64,000 nucleotides of DNA from positions 6,076,001 through 6,140,000 of the forward strand of contig JAETXT010000004.1 in the NCBI GenBank assembly GCA_019188255.1, written 5' to 3'. The notes under the pieces were generated by a model. That model was not told the origin of the DNA. It ran no database searches and saw nothing but the letters and a program-made list of their open reading frames with translations. This document shows positions 1-11,470 of this stretch, piece by piece (the stretch's first letter is position 1; every line of letters begins with the position of its first letter). The position numbers and the translations under genes are program-made. Origin of the DNA: Verticillium longisporum (Eukaryota > Ascomycota > Sordariomycetes > Glomerellales > Plectosphaerellaceae).

Positions 1-737
1 ACAAGGTTCAGATTCATGAAGCATCCAGGCGACTTGATGGCCATAGATCCTCGAGATTGTCTCCCCATCAATAGAGGGCCGCGGGGTGCTTAGTGAGGAA
101 AACCAGATGCAGTGATATCGACAGAATCTTGCAGTGAAGATACTCAACTTTATTATACAATGGATCCAACAAAGATCAGGCCGTCAGTCTCCTGACTTAC
201 AGAGGAATGCTCTCTGCGGCCAGCATATATCACTTGCACAGCATTAGTAAACAACGCAATAACATGGCTGTTCATTTGCAGCCACAATCATGGTACATCC
301 ATCATCCAGGCGTTCGATGCCATAAAATCTCGACTACTTTCTCATTCGGAGCAGAGCACACCTTGGGGCCATGCAATCATCTCATCTGCCACTGCTCCTC
401 ACATGTAGCCAAATAGCACTGATCGTCCCGAGTAAGGCTGGCTTCTCAGCAGCATCAACAGCCTCATCAATGCAGCTGAAAGTCTTCTCCATCAGCACTG
501 ACAAATGCTCACACCGACTTACAGCCTACCCAGTGGCTCACCCTTGCATCCGCGACAGTAGCCTGCAAGGCTGGACATCGGCTTGAAGAAGAGGCCTGTG
601 CACCATCGAGAGCAACAACCCCTGGTCGAGAGAACGACATCAGCGATGTCGCGCGTTTGTTCAGCCCGTCTCCCTACCGTCCTGCGTGCAACCTAGGTAC
701 ATGTCGAACCATGTCTCCTCCATTCGGCCTTGTTTAC
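1..737. other. left-edge non-coding stretch
   Basis: Open frames here are short, compositionally random and mostly begin at non-ATG codons. Nothing resembling a conserved domain, tRNA or repeat was recognised. It may be the flank of a gene outside the window. Confidence 0.4.
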
Positions 738-1051
738 TTCCCCCTCGATCCTGCATTCTTCACTCTATTTTTCTTTTCCCCTTTTTACGTTTGCTTTCTC
801 TCTCTCTCTCACACCTCTCACTTTGTCCCGGGCCTTTTCCGAATTCAACCCCAGCTCACCGCCTCCAGCCTCCCGCCTTTTTTTTTGTTTGGTACGACTT
901 TCCTCGCTCCACCCCCCCCGGCCGCCCCTCACCGCCGTCTTCACCGCCGCCCTCGTCCCGACGTCCGCGCCCCCGGAACCGGCTACCCCTGCATTTCCAA
1001 ACCCTTACCCAGCTCCATCCCACTGCATTCCCCCACCCCCCTGGGTCTATC
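738..1051 (+). promoter_or_regulatory. CT-rich, ATG-free leader-like block
   Basis: A pyrimidine tract (about 750-835, with a CT microsatellite near 797-811) is followed by C-rich sequence with no ATG between 714 and 1051. The first ATG is at 1052 in the context tatcATGg. The same architecture (CT block, then an ATG-free run, then an ATG) precedes the bZIP, Med15 and Whi5-like genes in this window, so this looks like a plus-strand promoter and 5' leader. The transcript it serves was not identified. Confidence 0.4.
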
Positions 1052-1168
1052 ATGGCCTTTTTCTCGCCTCCGCCATTGCGCCCCCTCGCGTCACCCGGGA
1101 ACCACTCCCGTCGATCTCCGAGCGGACGAAAGTCTCAGCCGGGTCGGCCTCGCGCGGCCCTTCGCTAG
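1052..1168 (+). CDS. short ORF behind leader-like block, unknown
   Basis: This is a 38-codon ATG-initiated frame (begins MAFFSPPPLRPLASP, then Arg/Ser/Pro-rich). It opens directly after the CT-rich ATG-free block and closes with TAG. It matches no family I recognise. It could be the first exon of a gene whose later exons I cannot trace, a short protein, or chance. Nothing convincing continues it downstream to 2.4 kb on either strand. The only support is its position behind the leader-like sequence. Confidence 0.2.
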   Translation: MAFFSPPPLRPLASPGNHSRRSPSGRKSQPGRPRAALR

Positions 1169-2453
1169 TCGATAGCCTCGTCTCGAATCCAGTCTAGTCG
1201 TCCAGCAGGTTGTCTGTCTGGCTGGCTGGATGGCTGGCGCCGGTGGGGGGACGGGCATCAAACCCATGGCGTTCCAGCTCCGCCACAGACACCCGCACGA
1301 CCTCGTCGTCGTTGCTGTGGAAAAAAAGACCCCGGCCTCAGCAAGCAGCGGTGACCAAAGTCGTCCCATGACGTCGACGCAGCGGCGCTCCGTGGTCCGA
1401 TCGATGAGAGGGGATGGCCCTGGAGGGGAGGGAAGGGAGGGGCCCTTGTCGTCTTCGCCCGGTGAATTGTTTTCTCTGCCGGGGAGGTCCCTGGCCTGCT
1501 GTCTATCAGATCAAGCTCCTGCTGTTGCTTGTAGTCGAGGCGGCTGCCGGCTGCCGTCATATTCCTTCTTTTCCGCTCAGCATGTCTCGTGTGCAGATGA
1601 GAGAAAGAGAGATGGGGGCTGGGGGTTTGCGGCTGGCTGCGATGGCGAACAGAAAGAAGATGGGTGGAAAATATGGCCAAGACCCTGCCATCCTCTGCCG
1701 GGCCATGTAGGTACCAAGCACGCTGGACAGGGAACGGGGTTCGTCGGTGAGCTGTCACGCATGGCGATCCCCGGCCTCGCGGTGGCCCGGGCAGCAGCAG
1801 TCGCGCATGTACTACTGTAGCCACGTCGGGGGCCTCCGGCTCGCGGGCAGGCGAGGCAGGGAAAAGAAACGCTAGATTCACGGGACGATCGCACGGACCC
1901 GGCTCGTGCAGCAGCCGGGATGACTCTGGGTCCCCGGTGCCGGCCCCGCCCGTCTTTGCTTTGCTGGCTTGCCTTGTGCAGGGGATGGCGTGCGCTCACC
2001 TGCGACGTCGGCATCGGGTCCAGGCAGTAGGGGGGCGGGACCTGAAAGGACTTGTCACATGCAGCTGTAGCGTCATGTACTGGAGGGGTGGAGGGGGGGG
2101 TTAACATTCATCGTTGCTTTGGTCGAAAATGGTTGCAGCACACGAAACACGGAACAGGTGACATCTCATCTGCGAGGGACAGCAAGGATCGAAAGGAAGA
2201 ATATCGTTGATGCCTGAAGAGAGGCCCGATATGTCATCGACGCCCAGCGGTGAGCAACCTCCGTCGTCGATGCACACAAGTTGGAATGCCACCATACCGC
2301 TGTCCAGCCCATCGCCTCATGACACGCGTCAACGCATGTCGGCCACTGCCTAAAACGAACAAAAAAAAACTTTCCGCGGTAGCCCCGGTTGCATGTGAGT
2401 GCATGCATGCCCACGTTATGTGCCGTTCGTCTCGGACGCGAACGCTTCTCCTC
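1169..2453. other. intergenic, no gene seen
   Basis: Overlapping frames of up to about 200 codons occur on both strands, but none shows a domain, a consistent start or plausible splicing. G-rich and C-rich patches (for example around 1420-1445 and 2085-2101) explain several of the open frames. The right end is the 3' flank of the minus-strand SMP-30-like gene. Confidence 0.4.
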
Positions 2454-3530
2454 CTAGAGCTTAAACTCGTAAAAGTCCAGGCCCCTGGCTCCGACGTCGA
2501 CCTTGAACAGAGCGCCACCGTACTTCCTCTGCTCTTCGGTGCCCTCGTCGCCCTCCTCCATGCTGGCGCTCGTGCAGTAGAGCTCTGTACCCACAAACTG
2601 CGTGCAGGTAATGTTGGGCGTCGGGAGCTTGATCTCGCCAACGACCTTGCCCTCGGGCGAGATCTTGAGGACACGGCCCTCGCCGTACACGGCGTGCCAG
2701 AGGTTGCCGTCCGTGTCGACGCGGAAGCCGTCCGGGTGGCCAGGCGTGGGGTGCTGGTAGAAAACACGGTGGTTGGTGTAGCTGCCGTCAGCCACGTCAT
2801 AATCCCAGGCGTACACGGTGCCCTCTGTAGAATGCGTGTAGTACATGGTCTTGGTATCCGGCGACCAGCCGATTGAGTTGGGGATCGTGAGGCCCTCGAT
2901 CACCACTTCCTGCTTTTCTTTGCCGTCGAAGCGGTGAAGAGCCCCTAGGCAAGACAATCAGCTCCAAACTCAATGCAGAAGCGGGGATGGGGTGGTCAAA
3001 TATGCCTGCAGAATCACACCCGGCCTGATGTTTGTGATCAGTGGCCACATGAGTCGAGGCACGACAAGCAAGTCATCCCTGGTCCACACAGAGGAAATAC
3101 CGTACGTACCTTCCGGTTGAAAATCACCAAATCCAAAGTCTGTCATGCTCCCGACCCAAAAACGTCCGTTGGGATCAATGGCGCCGTCATTTGTGCGGAT
3201 ACGTTCGGGGTTGGCGATGCGCAGCCTGTCAATGTACTCATATTTGCCAGAAGCGCGGTCTAGCACCGCGAGACCGTACTTGAGACCAACGAGGATCTTG
3301 TCCTTTGGGTCAACGCCCTTGATGTCGGCTGTCACGGTGACGGCCACATCAAGCTGAAGAGTCTTTAATGAGTCGGACCCAATGTCAATGTCAATGCTGT
3401 GCAGCTTCTTCTGCTTAATGTCCACCCAACGCAGTGTGTTGGTCTGCTTCTCGTAATAGGGACCCTCACCCAGACCACTGTGCAGGTGAAGGTAAGGCTC
3501 CTTCACCGTCCATTCCTGGAAAGAAGCCAT
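2454..3530 (-). CDS. SMP-30/gluconolactonase-like (regucalcin family) protein
   Basis: This is a predicted 303-residue cytosolic six-bladed propeller of the SMP-30/LRE family. Members are Ca/Zn-dependent lactonases that hydrolyse sugar lactones such as gluconolactone. Two exons are seen: 3530-3110 and 2944-2454. The intron 3109-2945 (165 nt, GTACGT donor, TAG acceptor, phase 1) restores the frame between ...DFQPEG and ALHRFD. Metal and substrate residues typical of the family are visible: Glu22 in the N-terminal LGEGP motif, Asn in RTNDGAIDPNGRFWVG, Asn in TIPNSIGWSPD and Asp in HPDGFRVDTDGN. The start is the first ATG (ccATGg on the minus strand). There is no signal peptide or membrane segment. 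The length is normal for the family. The true substrate is not predictable from sequence. Confidence 0.88.
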
Positions 3531-6500
3531 GGCAGCGAGGTTTGTCTCTGTGAGATCTGATGTGTGACGGCGGGGTTGGCGGGTGGTTGAGATGCGCTAT
3601 CTCAAAGAGGGGTTGCAGACGAGGGGTTTATCTGTAACGAGGTCGTCCTGCGAACGATGCACCTACTACCACTGTGATCTCAGCGGTCCAGTGAACACAG
3701 GATGACGTCGGCGTGAGGTGCTGTACGGGAATTTACCTTTCCCTGACAATTGAGACATCGACTGACGATTGAAAGATCGAAGTCTGTGTTGGGAAAAAGT
3801 AGCAACATCTGGCTTCGAAGACGAGCGACGTGGAGTGACGCATCGGGAGGAGCGTCGGAGCTACAGTGTCCATGACACTACGTGCCTGCATATCCGTGTC
3901 GTAGCGATTTCGCAGACGGGATGCGGGCCTGCGGACCGGGCCTTTTATCCTGAACCGAACTTGAAAAAGGCTCTCTCGCCCACCGTTCACCTCAAAGCAC
4001 CTTGCGAGGGACTCCAGAGGTGTTGGGATTCGCACATCGAACTTCAATGTCTGCATCTCAGCGACAAGTTCAATGTGTTGTCGCAACCTTGGTCTTGTCT
4101 CATTTGTCAACGTCAGAAGAAGCTAACAGAATGGGGTTTGGTTGCTTTCCAGTGTGAGCCACTCCACTGTGTGATTTCGGCAAGACTCGGTGGAATAGCG
4201 TTGAGCAGACAGTAATGCATTCACGTGCTCAGGAGTGCATGCGAGTGTAGCGGAAAATGACTCTGTCGCCGACTTGGGCATGATCCATCTTCCTTCTTCT
4301 TTCGACTCGCATGCCTGATACGTTCGAGTGCCAACAGGAAAGACTTGTGTGTTTTCTCTACCTCTCTCCCTCTCTCTTTGCAATGTCGCTTCCGGTCTCG
4401 GTTCGGACAGGGAGGATGTGAACGCACTGTGCCGTGAAAAAGGTGACGTCCAAGGGTCCGTTTCGCCGTACCAGGTTGGCTCGAGAGTCACAACGCCCCT
4501 TGTTGCTGCTCGAGCCGTTCCGCGGCCACTTCTCGAACGCATGATCTGTGGGCGATATGCGCCCTTGAATGATACAGATGCATCTGATACCTACGGTTGC
4601 AATTGTGCACGGCTCGCCGGCAAGGTCATCACACGCTACAGATACTCTTGTACGTGAACCACATCGCCATGATTGGCATTGCATGCCTTGGCCTCGGCTT
4701 GCCAGTTGTAGGATTCTGAGCGAATGGCAGGCAAATGCAAGCATGTCTCCTGAGACGTTGTTGGGCCGGCCGTCCTGTGGGGGAAAGGTTTGGGGACTTC
4801 TCGCGTGTTTGTTGCAGCCACTGCAGCCAGTGTAAAGTGTAAGAGCGTGCTCACCGTCTCTACACACGGCTTGCATTCAACCTTTCGAACCTTGCTTTGG
4901 TCACATACGACCTACAAGGTGGTGTTTGTTGCCGCCGCCGCCGCCGTATTCAGGCTCCGATCAGCAAACGTTCTGGTGCCCGATTGCAAGCAATTCCAAT
5001 GCAACAGTGTGCTACAACATCGAGTCAGCGCCAGGGGCCGCTGGTCTGCACGATGGAGACTGTCAGTGCTGAAGGCTGCATCCGCCATGCATGCCATACC
5101 TACATTGCATAACCCGTCCTTTTAGATCGAACCCCCGTCGTACAGCCACGATCATATCTTCCGACGCGATGGTGAATTCGTCGCTGCTATCGACTTAATT
5201 GTCGACAAGCAAGGCGTCGGCGTACTGCGTCATGTGTAGCCCACGACGGCGGTATTTCGCCTGGTCAGGCTGCTAGGGACGGGCCGGCCTGTGGTCCCCG
5301 AAGCCTCAGCACGAACAGAGTAGGTAGGGGGCTACTTCTGGGGGTGGGACGTTTCGTTGTGTGCGAGACATCGTTTTGTGATCGCTGGAACAACTACCGA
5401 GAGGCGCAATGAAAGCTCGCTTGGCTGGGCCCAGAGCCCATGCAAATCATAATGTCTCACAGGAGTCTCCTTGCCTGAGGCTAATGGCAATGTCTGACCA
5501 TAGCAGCCGATAGATGACTCGGGCCTCCTAATTGCCGACAGGCTGGTCTGCAGGTCAGCAGTCCCCCGCTGTACATCACTTCTCACAGTCGTTCTGTTTG
5601 TGGACAGACCACCAGAGACATGTCGTCTTCGTCACGTAGAACAAGCCGAGCCACACCTGGAGCGCGCTAGTCTTACGAGCGCGAGTTTGCTGCAGATGTC
5701 TCAAACTTCGTTTTTTTCGTTGGGCTCATTTCGGGATCCCTACAAGGACAACGGTGAGGATCCGCCTGGGGCGACGCCAGGGCATTAAAAGGAGCAAGAA
5801 CTGATTAGCACGAAGGGATGCGCAGCATCTATCGGGCAGTCCGAATCGGCCAGGATTCGTGAATTTGATGTGCCAGCCCGATGCGACGGGGAGGGGTCCA
5901 TCATTTGCGCAAGCGCCTCGCCTTATATGGCCGAACTATAGCGAGTCGAGGTTATGAGGGGGTTATTCGCGATCTGGCGAGCTGCTGTCCAGGGTGTAAC
6001 GTGTGTGGCTAGCTGACTTACATGTAAGCGGCCTGCCAGGATGGCGACATGATGCATGGTCTCTCTCGTCTCGCTTGACTCGATCCAACATTGTTTGGGT
6101 GATGCCCAGACCTGGAGCAAATGACATGTTGTAATTGCGATGCAACCAAATGGCAAGTTTGCAACCTCGATGGCTGGGCCGCAAATTGCCCTCGACCATC
6201 ATCGGTGGATCGGGAACTAGCCAGTCTCGCGGGGCCTGCCAATGGTAGCAAACCTTTTGACGCCCAGAATGGTGTTCATGTGCTACACGAGGTAGACTGA
6301 CCGAAAGATTTGACTAGTTCTGGAAAGCGCAGCACGATGGCGTGGGGCGGCAAGTAGCGGAGGATGGATCGCGGAAATGATAGCCTCAGCAAGCAACGAC
6401 CCTAAGGGACTTTCCCGTCTGCGGCCATGGATGCAGCCTGCACCACCACCGCCACCGATGTTCCACGACAGGACGGGCCGGAGAATATGTGGCATCCGGG

Positions 6501-7940
6501 ACCAAGGTCCCCATTGCGCTCGCGCCCTGAGTTTTGGGGGAGGGCAATGGTGACGTGCGTAGTGTCCTTGGTCAGCGTCGTGCAGGCGTGCGCCAGGCGG
6601 CGCTTGTGGCGGATACCAGAAGTAGCGAACGTTCTCTGGAGAGGAAATGAAAAGGAGATTATTGGTTTTCATCCCCATTCACGGCACTGAGCTGAGAGGT
6701 AATCAGGACAGGGTATTCGTGGCCCGGTCAGGACACGGTCCTCGATCTCGTGACGAAGTCATGGGTAAAGCCGAACGAGGGACTGCACATAATCTGTGCC
6801 GCAGGAGACATTATTGAGATGTTTGCGAGACTACTGTGCCACTAAACAGAGGTCTCGATACGGGGGGTTCGTTTGTGATGAAGTCCCTGGATGTGGGGGG
6901 AAGGGGGTCACGAGAAGCCGCGCCAGTGCTCCTCAATGTCTTGAAAGCAGGCAAGACGAGTGTGGGGGGGGGACACTTAACAGGTGACGTGTAGTGTGAC
7001 GTGCTTTGTGGCTTGACGATATTGGCTGCCAGAAACATCATGCCTGACATTGGCCAACAAGCTGGCTGTGAGGAAGGCAGCCGATTCTGACGTTGCGGAC
7101 TGACCTCAACGGCGTACAGGTGACATCCAATATCGAGAGCAAAAAAGAAGGCCGTGGCATTCGAGTTTGAGCAAGCAGGCCGCCTCAGAATTATGGGGCA
7201 TCGATGGCGGATGAACAGGGTCCCAAGACGCATGATCTCTCGTCCACTGCACACCGAGCCAGTTCCCCGGGTTGACAGGGGATCACAGATGCTCGTAATG
7301 TGTGTTGATAGATTGGTGTTTGGCCTGGCACACAAGGAGGCCTCGGTGGAACATGGTGGTAGGGCGGTGACGGATGGCGTAGGGTCGATGGGAGATCTCC
7401 ATAGAAAACCCGCCCGGACCTTTGCCAGGGCCGCAGGGGTGTGAACAGGGTCAGTCAGTCACTGACGGTTGAGAAGGAGTTGACTTTTTTTTTTCTTGTC
7501 TGATCCAGAGTGGGCACTGAGCAGGGGACAGGCACAGGGGAAGGCTTCCGCGGTGCGCCAGCGAACCCCCCCAGCCCTGAGCTGCTAACGAGTGTGCTGC
7601 AGCGTTGAGGACAGGCCAAACCTAATGCTCCTAATGCATGGAGCAGGGATGGCTTACACGTAGTGTTTGCTGCGTGCGGGCGGGTATGGGTGGGCGGCGC
7701 GCGGGTGGACTTGAGCACGCGGGTTCTGTGCTTGTCGATGTCAGGGTCAGGCCATGGGTCCCTTGGTGCCCAACTTCCGGAAGACAACAAGCGGGTTCCG
7801 TTGTGTCGGTCAACGTGGCGGTGATGAGTGACGATCCGATGAGGGATTGGTGATGGCGGCGAGAGGATCAACGGCAATATTGATGAATGGTGCTGTTGGG
7901 GACAAGAGTCGGATGCTTGGGACGAGGGCGTCCTTGGGTG

Positions 7941-7954
7941 CCTACCTACCTATC
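7941..7954. repeat. TACC tetranucleotide tract
   Basis: Tandem CCTACCTACCTA sequence. It is one of several dispersed TACC/GGTA tetranucleotide tracts in intergenic parts of this window (also 26592-26605, 32124-32138, 44603-44644, 52184-52209 and 53121-53131). Confidence 0.6.
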
Positions 7955-9539
7955 TTGTGTCCAGACACCAGGAACTGTAGTAGACAGGAAAGATAATCGG
8001 ATCAAGGCTGCAAAGACTGGAAGTGACGATGCACCAAAAAGGTACTTTCCGGAGTCACGGAAAGTGCCTTCCAACGACAGTTGTGTTTCATGAAACAACA
8101 GGAAGGAGAGAGGGATTACACGGCATATGCCTTCCATCACCAAGGTGCCTTACTGGTAGCTACCATACCTGTCTAGTCATGGACCTACCTGACGCGATGG
8201 GAAGGAGGTGTGGGTGAAGGTCCAGAAAGAAGGTGCATCCAGTTAGTGCTGAACCCAATGAAAATTAGCTCTTTTTCTTTGCCTGGCTTCTCCCATGCCA
8301 CTTCGCTCGTACCTTGTGTCCATCCTCAGTCGACGACGACTCGTTGCAAATTCATTCTTCGTCACATACGGATGGCGTTGCGTTGCTCGGCTTGTCTACT
8401 GGATATTGTCCTCCACCCACACCACTTTCCTTGCTCGTTTCCTGTTCGTCACCTTTGCCAGAAGCGCACGCACACTCCACACGCACGGCACCACACCTCA
8501 CACTGCATACCCCTGCCGCCCGCCCGTCATATCTCACTTTCCATCTTCCAGCCCACGCCCCAGCGGTCTGGAGCCCCATGTCCACTGGTTTTGCCAGGCA
8601 CTGGCGAACAGGATCGAGGATGGGGGTTGTCTCGACCACTATCTGCGAACTGCGTGTTCGTCTACGGTTGGTAAAGCTGGCAGGCGGCGGGTAACGGGGT
8701 GAGTTCCCCCAGTGGCCAGGGCCGGGGCTGTGCTGTTTGGTCTCGCAGCTTTTTCGTCCAAACTTTTTTTTTGGCTGTTCATGACGTCTATCTGCTACGA
8801 AGCTATGCAGCCCCGGGCCTGAAGGCTCGTGTCTTGTCTCCCAACAGCGATCGTCAGGGATCCCAGCTTGACATTGCCGCAAGCCAGTACCTATGAAGCG
8901 TCACGACGGTTGGGCGGCTCGGTCGCAGCCGCTGCAAGGTGAACAATGCGGACGCCCGAGCTGCGTGCTCCGAATCCGAACGAACCAAGGGCGAGGCGGA
9001 CAGGATAGGGCTTGCAACAGACGCTGATCTGGCTCAAGATGGTAGCGACTAGCTTGCCTCCCAAACAACCAGCACATCGATACTTTACTCGGTACAGCGA
9101 GAGCAGCATTGCGCCGTGTGGGTACATCGGGGTGCGCCCCAACATTGACCCACGCACAGCCATCCCCCTCCACCAGCCTTTTACCCGTTCCTGGAACCTG
9201 GCGACGGAACGGGACCTGGGCCTGACGAACTACTTTCACCAGCAGGAGGAACTGGCCACCCCATGATCCACCCGACAATATCACGCTTTTCACAGGACAC
9301 TAGGCACACACAGCATACCATGTTGTGTCGTACCTACCTTCCCAGGAGAAAGCTCTGCCGTAGGAGTCCACGGTCACAGCCATTTCCCACTCTCCATCAC
9401 AGCCGTGAAAAGGTTGGGGGCTTGCTGGCTGAGGCTTGGATCCTGGCGCCGAGACTGCTACCGACACCGCAAATTCTCCTCTCCTCCACTCGTCGGTCAA
9501 CCTACCTTGTTCTTGCCGTGTCTGACATGGTCATCATTT

Positions 9540-9567
9540 CCTTCGGAGCCACCCCTTCGGAGCCACC
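9540..9567. repeat. 14-bp tandem duplication
   Basis: The unit CCTTCGGAGCCACC occurs twice head-to-tail (9540-9553 and 9554-9567) with no mismatch, in otherwise unremarkable intergenic sequence. Confidence 0.7.
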
Positions 9568-10376
9568 CAAGCACACATGTTGCCACACTTGCCATCGATG
9601 ATCCCGCCAGCAAATCTCACGAGAAGCTCTGGCATAGCTGCCTATGGCTCAGCTTCTGTACCCCTCGGCTTGGGCCATGGCACACGCCAGAGGGCACCAA
9701 TAAGCAACTGCTCCCAGGCGGCAGGTGTGGCAGACGTACAGTGAGTGTAAGGCTCGCATGCATCAGACTTCCCAGCCTGAGCTTTGCCCTGCTCGGTCTC
9801 TGCTCGTCATGACCCGTCAAAATGTGGAGGCCGCAAGTGACCAGGCGTTGCAGATGTCCTCCCTTGACCCTGGCAGCCCTGGCTCGGCATATTGTAACCT
9901 TCCTCGATGATTCACATCCCAAACGGGCCAGCCACCCAGCCAAAACGACTCTCTCAGAAAGAAAGCAAACTGCAATCACATACCTGCTACAGCCCCATGG
10001 ATCAGTACCACCTACCTCGTTCCGCACCCTGGATTCTTCCGTCACCAACCAGATAGGCGGCCGCAGAAAGTCCCGGATGGGACCCTGGGCTCGTCACAAA
10101 TCCTGCCTGGAGGTGGGATTTCTGGCGTCAGTACCTACGGTTCGCTGAAGCGGCCCACCATCCCCTGCTGGTCTTCTCATGCACCCCGGTCAACACGACT
10201 GCTCCTCGTCCAGTCTGACCCGACTGGTCGTTCTGCATCCCCGTCACTTGCACGTCCGTCCACAACATCCGGGTCATCCCCTGGCGCGCCTAGAGACTTT
10301 TGCTTCCCCGGTAGCTTGAACAGGGGGGCCATCGAGGCGTGGGACTGGGAATAGCAACACTGTGCTAAGGCAAATG

Positions 10377-11470
10377 AGGAAGAAAAGCTAACCCCCCGGA
10401 CGTGACTACTTTTCGCTTGGGACCCTGCTGTGGCCGTGAAGGGGAGGGGGCCAGACTGACACCGGTGAACAAGAGTATCCTGTGACCGAGTACCCCGTTC
10501 AGTCGGATTCTCTGTCTGTTTCTCTCTATTCTCTTCTCATCAGCTTCCTCCTCGTTCTCAGACTGGCGTTGTGCGAATTCGCAGCGAACTTGTGCCTTGC
10601 GCCAGCCCTCGTCATCAGCCAGTCCACCACCAATTCTGACGGTCGACGACCCCGTCACCCAAGGGCTCCTTTGGTTTTTCAGGCCAGCGGACCGCACGCT
10701 ATTGCCCGCCACGGCCCGACCAAACCCTCTGTATCAGCTGCAGGACGTCGCGAGGCGGACGAACCTTGCCACGACTGACCGCCGTGGCGACCCATCACCT
10801 AGCGCTTCGAGGGGACTTCTCCCGGCCATTCAAGACGCGGAGCTCGCCCACCAAGCGTTGCAGGTCCATTGACGTGCAGAGATCCCACTCGTCCGTCACC
10901 GCAACTACCTTGAGATACATTGCCAGCACAAGCTGGTGACCACCAGTCACAGTCAACCCTGGTACAATCCTTGCCTTTGGGTGTCCCCCATCTTGGTCCC
11001 TCTTTCTACTTGTCAGGCAACCATCCTGCTGAGTCTATATTCAAGACAAGGTACTGCTCGCATTACTACAGACAGCCTGGATCCTGGTCTGGTATTCATC
11101 TCTAACCATTTCTCGGCCTGTATCATTTTATCATTTTGAGCAAACCAATATTTGTACATTGGGTCACGGTCCATTATTGCTCAACCGCGACTTCCACTTC
11201 TTCTTCCATCACTCAACAATAGCACAGGAGTAGGGACTGTTGGTTTCGGCCCGGTCAGTCCCTCCATCCATACGACAAACTGGCTGTCACATACTCTACG
11301 GTTGTCCGCTCCTCGGGACAGCCTCAGCGGGTTCGCGAGGCACGGGACAGTGAACAGCCTGACGACTGTCGGTTCACGGTGTCCAGCAAGTCTGAGGGGA
11401 CACAGCATCTCCATTACCAGCAGCCGTCCACGTCGCAGCTGTCGCCTCCAGATTCTTCCCATAGCAGTCA
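10377..11470 (+). promoter_or_regulatory. 1.09-kb ATG-free leader upstream of bZIP gene
   Basis: No ATG occurs in any frame from just after the ATG at 10374 to the ATG at 11471. A pyrimidine block (about 10505-10560, rich in TCTCTC) sits near its left end and is a plausible transcription start region. The simplest reading is a very long 5' leader cleared of upstream start codons so that scanning ribosomes reach the bZIP start. Its 3' part (from about 11400) also carries a Gln/Ser/Pro-rich frame that may belong to the protein (see bZIP entry). Confidence 0.55.

Larger units (their letters stand above)
3531..10376. other. gene-poor stretch of about 6.8 kb
   Basis: Open frames are short, mostly non-ATG and without recognisable domains on either strand. 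Local features are CT-rich sequence around 8270-8560, a TACC tetranucleotide run at 7941-7954 and a 14-bp tandem duplication at 9540-9567. Near 4920-4950 there is a short GCC/GCCG-rich run. The 3531-3720 part is presumably the promoter of the minus-strand SMP-30-like gene. Intron-rich small genes or ncRNAs cannot be excluded by eye. Confidence 0.4.
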
